A stretch of DNA of 16,905 nucleotides from Coemansia sp. RSA 922 (GCA_027577415.1 JANBQS010000489.1:1-16905), one strand, 5' to 3'; numbered from the stretch's first letter, positions 1-7,852 are shown. Made by a program: numbers and translations. Notes: generated from the letters alone by a model not told the origin.

Positions 1-909
1 CATGTGTTCCCCCAAAGAGTAGCGCGGCGATCTACACTCTAAGCCACCACGTATAGTATGCATAGCGTGATGTTTTTTGCTCCCACATTGATCTGCATGC
101 CACGTATCCGCAATCGGTTTGCTGATTAACTGCCAACTAATAGCGTGGACTAGCATATGTTGGTTATTGGCGATTTCATATTCAGCGGCTGTTGAAGAAT
201 ATGGTGGCGCCTGATTTGGTACCCAGCCTCTGAGATCGGCAAGTATCGATATGAATAGAGGCATTGCGACGGTGTGTGCGCAAACGCGAGTAAACAAGGA
301 AAACTATGACAAAACACAATGTACAATTTCAAACTAGACAAATGAAGAGCATAGTGAAATGAAGAGAGAAGAGAAAGAGGTTTAAGCGCTGCCCTGTGGC
401 ACTTTCACAAACGCATTCAGCCCTGAGCTTGTTTTCACTGCTGAGCCTTTCTTACTAGCATTGCTCACAAACTAGCCTATTTATTGTCTTGATTAAAAAG
501 TTACAAACAAACGCGGCTCACGCGTTCATGCATACTGCTCATTGCTATTGTGAATGACGCGGTCTGCTCCCGAGCTACTGGCTCTTCTCTACAGTGGGGA
601 ACAAAGGGACGCGTCCCCTTTCCCCGCTAAAGGGTGTACGGCAGGCCGCGTTTGGTGCGGGAGGTTAGCCAAATTCCATGACGAATAATTCCCAAAAAGG
701 AGTAGCTTTATTTTTCTTACTTTATTTTATGCAAAATGCAATAAATCAGTTTACTCTCAATTGTCGCCAGCTCAGCGGTTCTATAGCCAGGCTTGTTTGA
801 AACACTAGTAGCAAACATATTCTTTTTTTTTTTTTTTAAAAAACTGAAACACTGCCCAAATAGTTTTGTCAACGACGTTCTGGCATCTTCTCACAGCTTT
901 TGACAACAC
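1..909. other. AT-rich stretch without a recognisable gene
   Basis: I see no supportable gene in these 909 bases. Reading frames are short and lack ATG starts or family motifs. The stretch contains a cluster of ACGCG motifs at 511-653 (listed separately) and a long T-run followed by A near 823-843. It may be the 5' part of the decayed hAT-type element whose transposase end lies just downstream, but I could not find convincing terminal inverted repeats. Confidence 0.5.
509..653. repeat. ACGCG cluster bounded by a 9-bp inverted repeat
   Basis: ACGCG cores occur at 511-515, 520-525, 557-561 and 609-614, the last inside the 12-bp perfect palindrome at 606-617. AAACGCGGC at 509-517 is the exact reverse complement of GCCGCGTTT at 645-653. 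ACGCGT is the core of the fungal MBF (MluI cell-cycle box) site. Short CG-containing subterminal repeats are also typical of hAT transposons, and this cluster lies about 260 bp before the transposase remnant. Which explanation applies, if either, is unknown. Confidence 0.4.
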
Positions 910-1482
910 TTGTCTTTCTCCCTAAAGCATTTAGTTTATTTGACATCAAATGCAAACTTGATATCTATATTCTACGTATTCATTACGTCCATACTCACCG
1001 GAGTATCTGGGGTCTGCACACTTTGTGACCCTAACAATGAGATGAGCCAAGAGCAATTGCCACCCATCATTCCCTGTCAGCTGGTAAAAATGTCTGGCCT
1101 TGAGTTTGCAACAAAGTACAAGCCCTTCCTCAAGCGATTTGGCGACATACACAGGAAGGACATGGCTGGACAGGTGGAGCTTGCACATGCCGAGATGGTA
1201 GCCGTGTTTGAAGAAAGGGAGCTAGTTCAGACTGTCGTTAGTTTGCAAACAGACAAGATGCCATACGACAAAGCATGGGAACAGCTGGGGCGCAAGTACC
1301 CTTTGCTCTGCGATTTTGTAGGTGGCATTGCCACAATATTTGCTAACTCTGGGACTGTCGAGTCCGGCTTTTCAAAACTCAATAGGATAGCGAACCTGCA
1401 TCGCATATCTCTTACTGACCTGTCACTGGAAGGATCGCTCCAAGCCAAGTACTATGAGGAAATGTTTGAGCTCGGGGAATAA
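910..1482 (+). pseudogene. hAT-type transposase remnant, C-terminal dimerisation region
   Basis: An open frame ending in TAA at 1480-1482 resembles the C-terminal (dimerisation) region of hAT-superfamily transposases, especially the kind abundant in oomycetes. The visible signature is KYPLLCDFVGGIATIFANSG, followed by TVESGFS and LTDLSLEGSLQAKYY, corresponding to the family's VES-FS and LTDFSLEG blocks. The open frame before 1042 has no ATG; the first in-frame ATG is at 1042, leaving 146 residues, far short of a full transposase of roughly 600 or more. The zinc-finger and catalytic N-terminal regions are not visible upstream. I read it as the truncated, probably inactive end of an old element, although an undetected upstream exon cannot be excluded. 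Confidence 0.65.
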
Positions 1483-1953
1483 TACTCTGATATAGCCAAA
1501 AGTGTATTTAATAAACATTGCTAAAAATAATTGAATGTGATGAGAGTGGAAACACAGGTGTTGGAGTAAAGGTGTGCATGTTGTTGGGATTAAAAAGAAG
1601 AGAGAGAGAAAGGGGTTGTTGTTGAAGTCGGCATGTGCAGGATATATAAAAATAGAATAATGATAGAAGTAAACAGCGAGAAAGTATCAGGCACAGCGAG
1701 GCAAGAGATGTGCTGAGCGGTCTGCAAAAAATGGTCCAACTTGAGAAATAGGGGGGTAAAATCTCCATATTCATCGCAAAAAAAGTAGAGAGAACTGACT
1801 TTATTGCTGATGATTGAGTTGTTGTATTGGAGCCCTGTATGGGCATGAACTGAGGCCACTGACAATGAGACCCCACCACCTTAACCATAGAAAATAAAAC
1901 AAATTACTACCTACAGCCACAACCACATGCTCTGGCATTATGCCACTGGAACT
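1483..1953. other. non-coding, purine-rich stretch
   Basis: Between the transposase remnant and the next open frame I see no gene. The plus strand is purine-rich with GA-repeat runs near 1598-1612, and TATATAAAA occurs at 1641-1649 on the plus strand with no convincing reading frame after it. Minus-strand reading frames here are low-complexity products of the pyrimidine-rich complement. Confidence 0.5.
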
Positions 1954-2181
1954 TTAAGAGTATCTTGAGTTGATGCACCACTGTCCCTTGCCCGCCACTT
2001 TGCTATTCCTACCACGACACCAATCGTCCATGAGCACCTTGCACCACTCTTTGTACTTGGCTCTCGTCTGCACTGACTTTTCCTCAAGATAGGATAGGGT
2101 GTCAGCCTTGCGAAGTATGTCAGATGGCCTTGGCTCATGCACCCTCGCACCCTCCTTCTTTGGCCATAATCCAAGGCGGCA
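1954..2181 (-). pseudogene. anonymous coding fragment, possibly a relict exon
   Basis: A 75-residue stretch is open between stop codons on the minus strand. Its composition is protein-like rather than low-complexity: charged, with spaced tryptophans and cysteines, for example YKEWCKVLMDDWCRG and GKGQWCINSRYS. No in-frame ATG lies near the start, so it would have to be an internal or terminal exon or a decayed gene. I do not recognise the family. It sits between the hAT-type remnant and an orphan gene, so a transposon or gene-fragment origin is plausible. Chance cannot be excluded. Confidence 0.3.
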
Positions 2182-2408
2182 CTATACACCACCAATTTTT
2201 TTCCTTTCGTTGTGGATAACTAATTATGGACTGAAGAAAATTTGGGAAAAGTATTGGTTCTTGGTTATTTTTTAATGTTGTGTATTGACTTCAATATAAA
2301 ATATGACTACAGAAAGATATCTGTAGGTTATAAAAAACTACTGAATAGAAGAGTTCTTACTAGATTATGAGGAGCTCAAATAACTACTCACTCTAGTACT
2401 GGTCACGT

Positions 2409-2882
2409 TCATTTATTGTAACAATAAACAGGCAATGTTTCACCTTTTAACAACCCAGACACATTCACTGCATATAGTTCTCCATTGGGGTTCTGTTTTA
2501 AATGATATGCTGCAGCTATAATTGCTTTTGATTCATCGTCAGAAGGTGTCCCTGTATAACTAAATACTTCACGCATAAAGGGATCCACATTTGATTTAAG
2601 GCCTACTAAGAAAGATGTTGGATAAGAAATGTTGGGTAATGAACCATGTGATGGGGGTGAATTATTCTTGGAATACTGGAAAACTCTTTTTTCGGAAGCA
2701 ACATAGAGTGACTTATTATCCATGACGACTGGGTTACTATCCCTGTCGAATCCTTTATGCTTATTCTTGACATACAGTGCAGCTTCATAAAGAGTTCTTA
2801 AACAACCATCAATGTATACCTCTCCACCATACTTTAAGGTTACACCTTCCAGGAAAATAACTGGATACCAATTACCTTCCAT
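2409..2882 (-). CDS. orphan protein, 157 residues
   Basis: This is a single-exon frame from the ATG at 2882, which sits in a good context (ACAAATGG), to TGA at 2409-2411. A clear TATA box lies about 120 bp upstream at 3001-3008, and a pyrimidine-rich leader follows it, so the gene looks intact. The protein starts MEGNWYPVIFLEGV, has no signal peptide or membrane segment, and reads as mixed strand/helix: a hydrophobic strand pair at about 6-28, a helix at about 29-44 (TLYEAALYVKN), a polar Ser/Pro loop at about 75-90, and a second helix at about 120-135. AATAAA immediately precedes the stop codon. I do not recognise the family. Its beginning loosely recalls the strand-strand-helix layout of the small proteins encoded at 7853-10734, but without convincing identities. 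Confidence 0.6.
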   Translation of the reverse strand: MEGNWYPVIFLEGVTLKYGGEVYIDGCLRTLYEAALYVKNKHKGFDRDSNPVVMDNKSLYVASEKRVFQYSKNNSPPSHGSLPNISYPTSFLVGLKSNVDPFMREVFSYTGTPSDDESKAIIAAAYHLKQNPNGELYAVNVSGLLKGETLPVYCYNK

Positions 2883-3000
2883 TTGTAGGTAAATTTGACC
2901 AAGAACAAAATAAGGGCTGAAGTGTGTTTGATATTCAAAAGAGATGTGGATGTGAGAGTGAGGGAGAGAGAGAAAATGTACTGGCGGCCTTGGGCAGGCC

Positions 3001-3008
3001 TTTTTATA
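3001..3008 (-). promoter_or_regulatory. TATA box of the 157-residue orphan gene
   Basis: On the minus strand the sequence reads GGTATAAAAAGG, a near-consensus TATA box about 120 bp before the ATG at 2882. A CT-rich leader follows, as is usual in fungal promoters. A TTACGTCA CRE/ATF-like element lies a further 110 bp upstream at 3119-3126. Confidence 0.6.
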
Positions 3009-3118
3009 CCACGGCAGGAGTAGAGGCAACTAGAAAAAAAGCAGAGAAGAATAGTACTCGAAAAGTCTCTCCCCAACCATTCTATAGTGCTTGGAGATGG
3101 GAATAGCCAAGTCACACC

Positions 3119-3126
3119 TTACGTCA
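3119..3126. promoter_or_regulatory. CRE/ATF-like site TTACGTCA
   Basis: This 8-mer differs from the palindromic CRE at one base. It lies upstream of the TATA box of the gene at 2409-2882, a position suited to a bZIP activator. An 8-mer can arise by chance, so this is only suggestive. Confidence 0.25.
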
Positions 3127-3537
3127 TGCCCAAAAAACAATTAGTTCAAAGGGATGTGCAATATAAACTGCTCCTTGCCTAGGATCAAAACATGGATTTC
3201 AGCTGAAGCCGCAGCATACAGTGCACAAAAGAATTCTAAGAAAGGGCATCGCAATCTATTTTGAAGTCTTGGATGTCGTCATTTTTTAAAAAAGTTCAAA
3301 AGTACTCCTGCTCTCAAAGGCACTTTGCTCATGCCAGTACAAAGCTGTCAAAAGTGCCCTATGATGAGGGCGTGGTTGAGCACGCCAGCTGCTGCCTCTG
3401 CAACAGCAGAAGGGCCACCAGAGCCCAACATGTTGCAGTACTGAGTAAAAAAAAAAAAGTAAATTCTTGTTTATTGCTGCTTGTAAAGGAAACCAAACGG
3501 GGGGTTTCTTGACAAGACCAATAGTTGCCAGGCTATT
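3127..3537. other. gene-less stretch
   Basis: No gene is supported. A plus-strand open frame around 3273-3512 is open but shows no recognisable motif and has poor composition (an A-run at about 3447-3459 encodes a lysine run). On the minus strand that same run reads as a T-rich tract ending in ACTCAG, which resembles a 3' splice site, but the following frame closes within about 30 codons. Confidence 0.4.
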
Positions 3538-3901
3538 CCCCTAACAAAGAACAAAGCTACTAGGGCAGGGTGCTTTGAAGCTGCTGTCTAAGGTCGATCA
3601 TCTGCTGACAATGGGCTTTGGGCATCAGGGACAACTGCTCGTCAGTGAGACCAAGAACTTGTTGAATCAATTCTGCATCGTCCATTTCCATCGGTCCCGG
3701 CCCTGAATATCTTGGTAAACTGAATAAATTGCTTGTAAAAAAACCAAACAACCTCCCCTAGTGGGAACCAATTATCGGACCTATGAGCCCCAGCCGCCTC
3801 CAGTACTGGCCTGGTTTGCATCCTCAGCGATGCCAAGAGAGTTTGCTTTGCTGCCTAGCGGCGACTCAGTGCCTTCTCTCCAGCCCTGCCCCTAACAAAG
3901 A
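3538..3901. repeat. 13-bp direct repeats flanking the CSTF_C fragment
   Basis: CCCCTAACAAAGA occurs at 3538-3550 and again, identical and in the same orientation, at 3889-3901. The 338 bp between them hold the isolated CstF-64 C-terminal-domain frame. Direct repeats of this size bracketing an insert look like a target-site duplication or the footprint of microhomology-driven insertion. No poly(A) tract is seen at the 3' side of the fragment, which argues against simple LINE-type retroposition. Confidence 0.4.
3560..3691 (-). pseudogene. isolated C-terminal domain of CstF-64/Rna15-type protein
   Basis: From the ATG at 3691 a 43-residue frame (ending LRQQLQSTLP, stop TAG) matches the small three-helix C-terminal domain of the cleavage stimulation factor subunit CstF-64 (Rna15 in yeast), which binds Pcf11-type partners in pre-mRNA 3'-end processing. 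The visible pattern is AELIQQVLGLTDEQLSLMP followed by a helix of the form QQMIDLRQQL, equivalent to the family's LI-QVL-LT-EQI-LP...I--L+-QI. The parent protein also has an N-terminal RRM and a hinge, neither of which I can find upstream on this strand. The open frame extends a little further upstream as GPGP, preceded by ATATTCAG, a possible 3' splice site. It is either the last exon of a gene with very distant other exons or, more likely, a duplicated fragment. Confidence 0.6.
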
Positions 3902-4502
3902 TGTTATGCCACGCAAAAAAGTAGAACCTAACTACATAAGAGTAAAACCCATCCGCAACAAAAACTAGGTTGTGGGGTTTTCCCTATGTCCCCCACAAAA
4001 GTGGATTTCCCCAATATCCCACCCCGAACGCGGCCTGGTGTACAGACGTAGACCATTGGTGTTGACGTTGTTGTCAATAGGCTTTTGCTTGCGCTCAGCT
4101 TCTTTGCTAGTGGGCTGGCAGTGCGCCTAGCCAGACCAGCCTTTTTTGGCTGTGCTTGCGAGCTACTTGTCAGCAGAACATGGTAAAGCTGCTTATGAGG
4201 CGCGCTGTCAACACGCTTGCTTCTCAACCACCTTTTTTCCCTTGCTACTCGCTATGGTGGCAAGAAAAACTATTGACTGGAAAGATTAAAGGCTTTTCCT
4301 CTCGATTTGCAGCTAGTTTAGGCTGTCCATTCTTTTTTTTTTTGGGAGTTATAAACATACACAACATCTATTATTGGGCAAACCACAACGAATGTCGAGG
4401 CCAATGATCGCTCATGGACTAGTAAACAAAGGTCTAGTTCGATTTTGGCCTCAGTTTGACTGTCACCGCGCTTTCCGCCTGGTTGTAACCCCGCCCTGTG
4501 TA
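3902..4502. other. gene-less stretch upstream of the 156-residue orphan gene
   Basis: Open frames on both strands are short, Ser/Thr-rich or rely on non-ATG starts, and none shows a family motif. In particular, I looked for an RRM that would complete the CstF-64 fragment on the minus strand and found none. The part nearest the next gene becomes GC-richer (ACCCCGCCCTG near 4488-4498) directly before the TATA box, as expected of a promoter. Confidence 0.45.
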
Positions 4503-4512
4503 GGTATAAAAG
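4503..4512 (+). promoter_or_regulatory. TATA box of the 156-residue orphan gene
   Basis: GGTATAAAAG is a consensus TATA box followed by about 70 bp of strongly pyrimidine-rich leader (4522-4580), typical of fungal core promoters. It has the same GGTATAAAA core as the promoter of the minus-strand gene at 2409-2882. Confidence 0.6.
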
Positions 4513-4582
4513 TTAGCCTACTCCCCCGTCCTCTTCATTCTTTTTCTCCTTTTCTTACTTTTCTCCTTACCTTTTCTCAAAA

Positions 4583-4625
4583 GTAATTTTTTACACTTTA
4601 ACCATCCTAACAATGTTTTTTCTAG
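4583..4625 (+). other. candidate 5'-leader intron
   Basis: GTAATT at 4583 could act as a 5' splice site. CCTAAC at 4605-4610 is a textbook branch point, and TTTTTTCTAG ends at 4625. The implied intron is 43 nt, short but within the range of small fungal introns. Removing it deletes the ATG at 4613, which otherwise opens a frame that closes after 57 codons. The first remaining ATG is then the one at 4777 that opens the main frame. This is inference from motifs only. Confidence 0.35.
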
Positions 4626-4776
4626 GTTTGAATATATTTTCTGTTGTTAGCCGTGCTGCAGCCCAGCGTCAGCTACCACCGCCTGCCACTTTTTGTGCCT
4701 CGCACATCTTCCCTCTTACCTCTTTTTTTTTGTTCAAGTCATTGCGCAACTTGCTCAGGCACCCATTGGCCCCCGC

Positions 4777-5247
4777 ATGGCTGTAATGCCTGCCTACTTT
4801 TTGCACTCTACCCCCTCTCGCATTTCACCTCCCACAGCGCCAGTGGGCCCTATGCTTCTTCTAACTGCCCCTGTGCCTGCTGCCCCTGAGCTTGCTGAGG
4901 ACGAGGTCATTGACCTTGCGACCCTCCCAGTGGTCGAGCCTACTCTGTCAGATGTGCAGAGTTTTGCCTCCTTTATTGCCTATAACCCCAAGTCGGTCAC
5001 AATTGTTTTCCCCACCTCGGCTACTATTATTCAGCCAGGTGTCATTACCTATGTGGATACCGAAGCCTCCACCACCCTATACATTGAGCTGAATGGCGTG
5101 TACAATGGCGAGTGGAACGAAGCTTGTGAGGCCAAGTACTACTCGCAGGATGACGCAAGTGTCGAAACTAATGAACTTCTGGATATTATTGATAAGCTTA
5201 CCTGGCTTGAGGGTATTATGTACGTGGGTGTAGATGGTTTTTACTGA
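4777..5247 (+). CDS. orphan protein, 156 residues
   Basis: From the ATG at 4777 the frame runs 156 codons to TGA. The same frame is open upstream to 4651 without an ATG, so an extra 5' exon supplying a different N-terminus is possible. The N-terminal third is Pro/Ala-rich and acidic (PAAPELAEDEVIDL at about residues 38-51). The C-terminal two thirds look folded: a strand SVTIVFPTS, a second strand GVITYVDTE followed by TTLYIEL, then a helix ETNELLDIIDKL and a final strand GIMYVGVDG. I do not recognise the family. The layout loosely recalls the other small orphan proteins in the window. If the upstream frame is used through splicing, the added residues (SYLFFFVQVIAQLAQA) would be hydrophobic and could form a secretion signal. 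Start and exon structure are unresolved. Confidence 0.5.
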   Translation: MAVMPAYFLHSTPSRISPPTAPVGPMLLLTAPVPAAPELAEDEVIDLATLPVVEPTLSDVQSFASFIAYNPKSVTIVFPTSATIIQPGVITYVDTEASTTLYIELNGVYNGEWNEACEAKYYSQDDASVETNELLDIIDKLTWLEGIMYVGVDGFY

Positions 5248-5882
5248 GTCACTTCTACTTTTTTCTTTTTCCTAGCTTTTTTCATTTATAACACAGTTTG
5301 TATAGTCATCTCTAAATACCTCGCAATTATTATCGAGTACAATGCAGCACCTGTCAGGCTGTGGCTCATTACGGACTATTTGCGACGGGCATGTTTGGGG
5401 TTTAAATAATAAAATATTCAAAAAGAAAAAAGAGAAACAAGAGAAAACTCTCCGATTCCTAGCCTACTGCGGAGCAGGAAAACATATAAATACTGACCGG
5501 AAATACTCTGATCATCATAGGCAACTGATGTCACCTGTGACGTCACATACGAGTGCTATGTGGCACTATTGAAAGTTTCAAGCAATGCAGAAGATATAGG
5601 GAGCTGTACCTTCGGAAGAGGTCTTGGTGACCAAGTACAGCAACTAGATATATTGACTGGACTCGTTGAATAGACACACTTGGTCTTGGTTTTTAATCCA
5701 AATCACAGTTTTTGTTATTCGCCAGCTGTAACTCGTTACTAATAACAAGTGAAATTGGATAGCCACCTTGGCACAATTTGCGCCAGAGAATATAGAGTAA
5801 ATTAAGATATAATTATCAAGCAAACAGTTACTTTTGTCAATAACCAAATGGTATTTAAAAAACATAATTCAAATATAATGTC
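5248..5882. other. intergenic stretch between convergent genes
   Basis: This stretch separates the 3' ends of the orphan gene (plus) and the F-box-like gene (minus). Pyrimidine-rich plus-strand sequence with CATTTATAAC follows the stop at 5247. A TATA-like CATATAAATA occurs near 5483-5492 and a tandem CRE-like element at 5526-5545, yet no convincing gene follows in either direction. A plus-strand frame from the ATG at 5342 is lysine-rich over an A-rich tract and is not supported. Confidence 0.45.
5526..5545. promoter_or_regulatory. tandem CRE-like elements
   Basis: TGATGTCA (5526-5533) and the perfect palindromic CRE TGACGTCA (5538-5545) lie side by side, separated by CCTG. TGACGTCA is bound by ATF/CREB bZIP proteins across fungi. 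No start codon of a supported gene is nearby: the flanking genes converge here. It could serve an unannotated transcript, or be fortuitous. Confidence 0.35.
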
Positions 5883-7604
5883 TCAAATGCTACCAGCTAC
5901 TCCTCTGAAAACAAGACGTTCGAGGCAGCTAGAGTATGACCTAAACGGGTCGTTGATCATGGCCCAGGCTATCTCGCGATTGAACGTGTAGCGCAGTTTC
6001 GAAGAAAGATCGACATGCCCAAATTTCGGGCACATGACAGCGAGAAGCATACCGACATATGCTATATCTTGAGCAGGAATATCGCTTGAGTCGAGTACGC
6101 GCAACTTTCTAAAGTTATTACTCAGCGGGTAATGCTTTGTGCGAAGGCTAGATGGGCGTTTATCATCGGGGATTGCCTCGATTTCTGGCCCAATCCCACC
6201 CACAGCGCAGGACATGCTGACAAGATTAGGTAGCGCGGCGACCAAGTTGACTATGTCGCCAAGCTTAAAAGTCCTGCCAGTAAAATCCAAATACTGAATA
6301 TTTGCCAAGCGCGGTGCGGATTTTAATGCACTGAACATGAGATGTTCGGAGGAGTCGTTCACTAGGCTAAGCATCATGGCTACTTCGTATATGCGGTGTA
6401 TTTGTTGTCCGATGTGTCCATCGACGTTGCCTTCTAGGAATTCGTCATCCTCATCGAAGACCTCGCCAATGGAGATCTTGTTCATCTGTGTGACACCTTC
6501 GCGTTTGAGGATGTCAAACCTGCCTAATATGTTCCTGGCAAGCGCACTGAATGGAAGGTGTAGGTTCTGCAGCGTCCCACCATTGCCCCTAAAGAGTAGA
6601 TCGTCATCGAAAGGATAATCGTTATAAACACACAATGACCTCAGAACGGGGAATGGCGCTATATCTGCGATTGCCGCCCATGTCGCGCTATATGATATGT
6701 CGACAATGCCCATATCAAGGCATGCCAATCTCGTGTAAGTCGCTGGAACGTCGGTATCACCGTAGATCAAGATGCGCCAGTCGCTCTCCTCCACTCCATC
6801 GATATCAAGCACCTTCAAAGTGCGTGCGTTGCGATACGCAAGATGGACGAATGGAGTACAAGGGACTACTGATTCAAGATAAATCCTCGACAGCTCGCAT
6901 ACACCATGTAGGTCTAGAGATGGGGGATCACTGACTAGGTTCGAATATACATCCAACTTTGATACTCTCCCGCGGCATAGTTCCGAAACCAGGACGTCAT
7001 ATAACTGTCGGTAATTTGACACATCTTCATTAATGGCAAGAAGCTCGACAGTAACGCAAGTCGCATTAGGCGCCAGCCTCAGCAGAGAGCGGGCAAAGCG
7101 GATTACTTGCTCCCGAGTGATCTCCACGCCACCGTCACTGTCGCTATCACTATCACAGTCATCATCCCTATCCTCGTCAAAACACACCCACAGCACGTTG
7201 GCCGATGGAAACATCATACCCTCGAACTGAACTGTGGACGTCGCCTTGCAAAATTCCCCGTTGCACATGTCCCTCCACAGGTTAGCTGTAACCATGACTC
7301 TTTTGACCAGCGGGGCTTGGCGAAACCCGCGGTATGAAAAATCGGCGGACAATGCGGGAATCGTCACCTTGGCTACTTTGTGGCAGTAATAGAAGGTAAG
7401 CTCACATTGGTCGCAAATAGAGATAAGCGCTGCTGCACGCCAGCACTCGCTAACCGAAAGCAGCGGAGTAAGGGCGAATTTATTTTGCCTGTGTTCTTTC
7501 GTGCCAAGGAATAGCTGGTTCCTATGACGGCCTTCCAAGTACTCGACAATCATCTCCACCATCAGCATAGGTAAAGTTTGGAAAGGAGATAGTGGCAACT
7601 CCAT
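5883..7604 (-). CDS. F-box-like / leucine-rich-repeat-like protein, 573 residues
   Basis: I take the ATG at 7604 (MELPLSPFQTLP) as the start, because the frame upstream of it encodes a low-complexity hydrophobic extension from promoter-like sequence. Residues about 9-60 resemble a degenerate F-box: a Leu-Pro with hydrophobic helix (LPMLMVEMIVEYL) and then PLLSVSECWRAAAL. F-box proteins are SCF ubiquitin-ligase substrate adaptors. An acidic Asp/Ser run (about 143-158, DSDSDSD) follows. The rest (about 165-570) contains spaced leucine motifs such as RTLKVLDIDGV, LRSLCVYNDY and IQYLDFTG, consistent with irregular LRR-type repeats. The layout recalls a large family that I associate with Kickxellales fungi, whose members vary greatly between strains. 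No specific substrate can be inferred. The frame is intact and intronless. Confidence 0.7.
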   Translation of the reverse strand: MELPLSPFQTLPMLMVEMIVEYLEGRHRNQLFLGTKEHRQNKFALTPLLSVSECWRAAALISICDQCELTFYYCHKVAKVTIPALSADFSYRGFRQAPLVKRVMVTANLWRDMCNGEFCKATSTVQFEGMMFPSANVLWVCFDEDRDDDCDSDSDSDGGVEITREQVIRFARSLLRLAPNATCVTVELLAINEDVSNYRQLYDVLVSELCRGRVSKLDVYSNLVSDPPSLDLHGVCELSRIYLESVVPCTPFVHLAYRNARTLKVLDIDGVEESDWRILIYGDTDVPATYTRLACLDMGIVDISYSATWAAIADIAPFPVLRSLCVYNDYPFDDDLLFRGNGGTLQNLHLPFSALARNILGRFDILKREGVTQMNKISIGEVFDEDDEFLEGNVDGHIGQQIHRIYEVAMMLSLVNDSSEHLMFSALKSAPRLANIQYLDFTGRTFKLGDIVNLVAALPNLVSMSCAVGGIGPEIEAIPDDKRPSSLRTKHYPLSNNFRKLRVLDSSDIPAQDIAYVGMLLAVMCPKFGHVDLSSKLRYTFNREIAWAMINDPFRSYSSCLERLVFRGVAGSI

Positions 7605-7852
7605 GATAAGAACGACAAAAAGTGGTAAAGCAGGCAAGAATGTGCAAAATTTTTGACAAATTGAGAAATAAAGAAAGAAAAGAGTGAACTGCGGATGGTG
7701 AATTTTTGTTGACCTCAAGTATGTGCAAGCCACATTTGCGGCCTTGCTTATCAACTAATTGATTATGATACATTTATGAATCAAGGACAGGCCGATAAGT
7801 ATGATTAATATGTATTATATGAAAAGAAAGAAAAGCTAATATGTAGTGTTGT
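7605..7852. other. short intergenic region upstream of the F-box-like gene
   Basis: These 248 bases hold the promoter of the minus-strand F-box-like gene and the 3' end of the next minus-strand gene. On the minus strand it is pyrimidine-rich near the start codon (TTTCTTTCTTTATTTC). I see no strong TATA box. Confidence 0.4.

Noticed and set aside
1508..1888. Minus-strand frames of about 91-126 codons
   Set aside because: They encode Ser/Leu/Phe-rich low-complexity peptide from pyrimidine-rich DNA and show no motifs.
3270..3512. Plus-strand frame with Cys-rich segment (ASCCLCNSRR)
   Set aside because: There is no recognisable zinc-binding spacing, a homopolymer A-run gives the lysine run, and there is no promoter-like context.
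3928..4227. Search for an RRM exon to complete the CstF-64 fragment
   Set aside because: The segment YVCTPGRV...KSTFVGDIG vaguely recalls an RNP motif but lacks the spacing and aromatic residues of an RRM.
4613..4786. ATG at 4613 as the start of a short secreted protein
   Set aside because: Its frame closes after 57 codons, and the ATG lies within a likely polypyrimidine tract after a branch-point-like CCTAAC; a splice from it into the main frame would need a poor GTTTGA donor.
6935..6950. GGTTCGAAT resembling a tRNA B box
   Set aside because: It lies inside the F-box-like coding sequence, and no A box or cloverleaf can be folded around it.
7605..7754. Fifty-residue N-terminal extension of the F-box-like protein
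   Set aside because: It is hydrophobic low-complexity sequence translated from a pyrimidine-rich promoter; the F-box-like homology begins just after the ATG at 7604.
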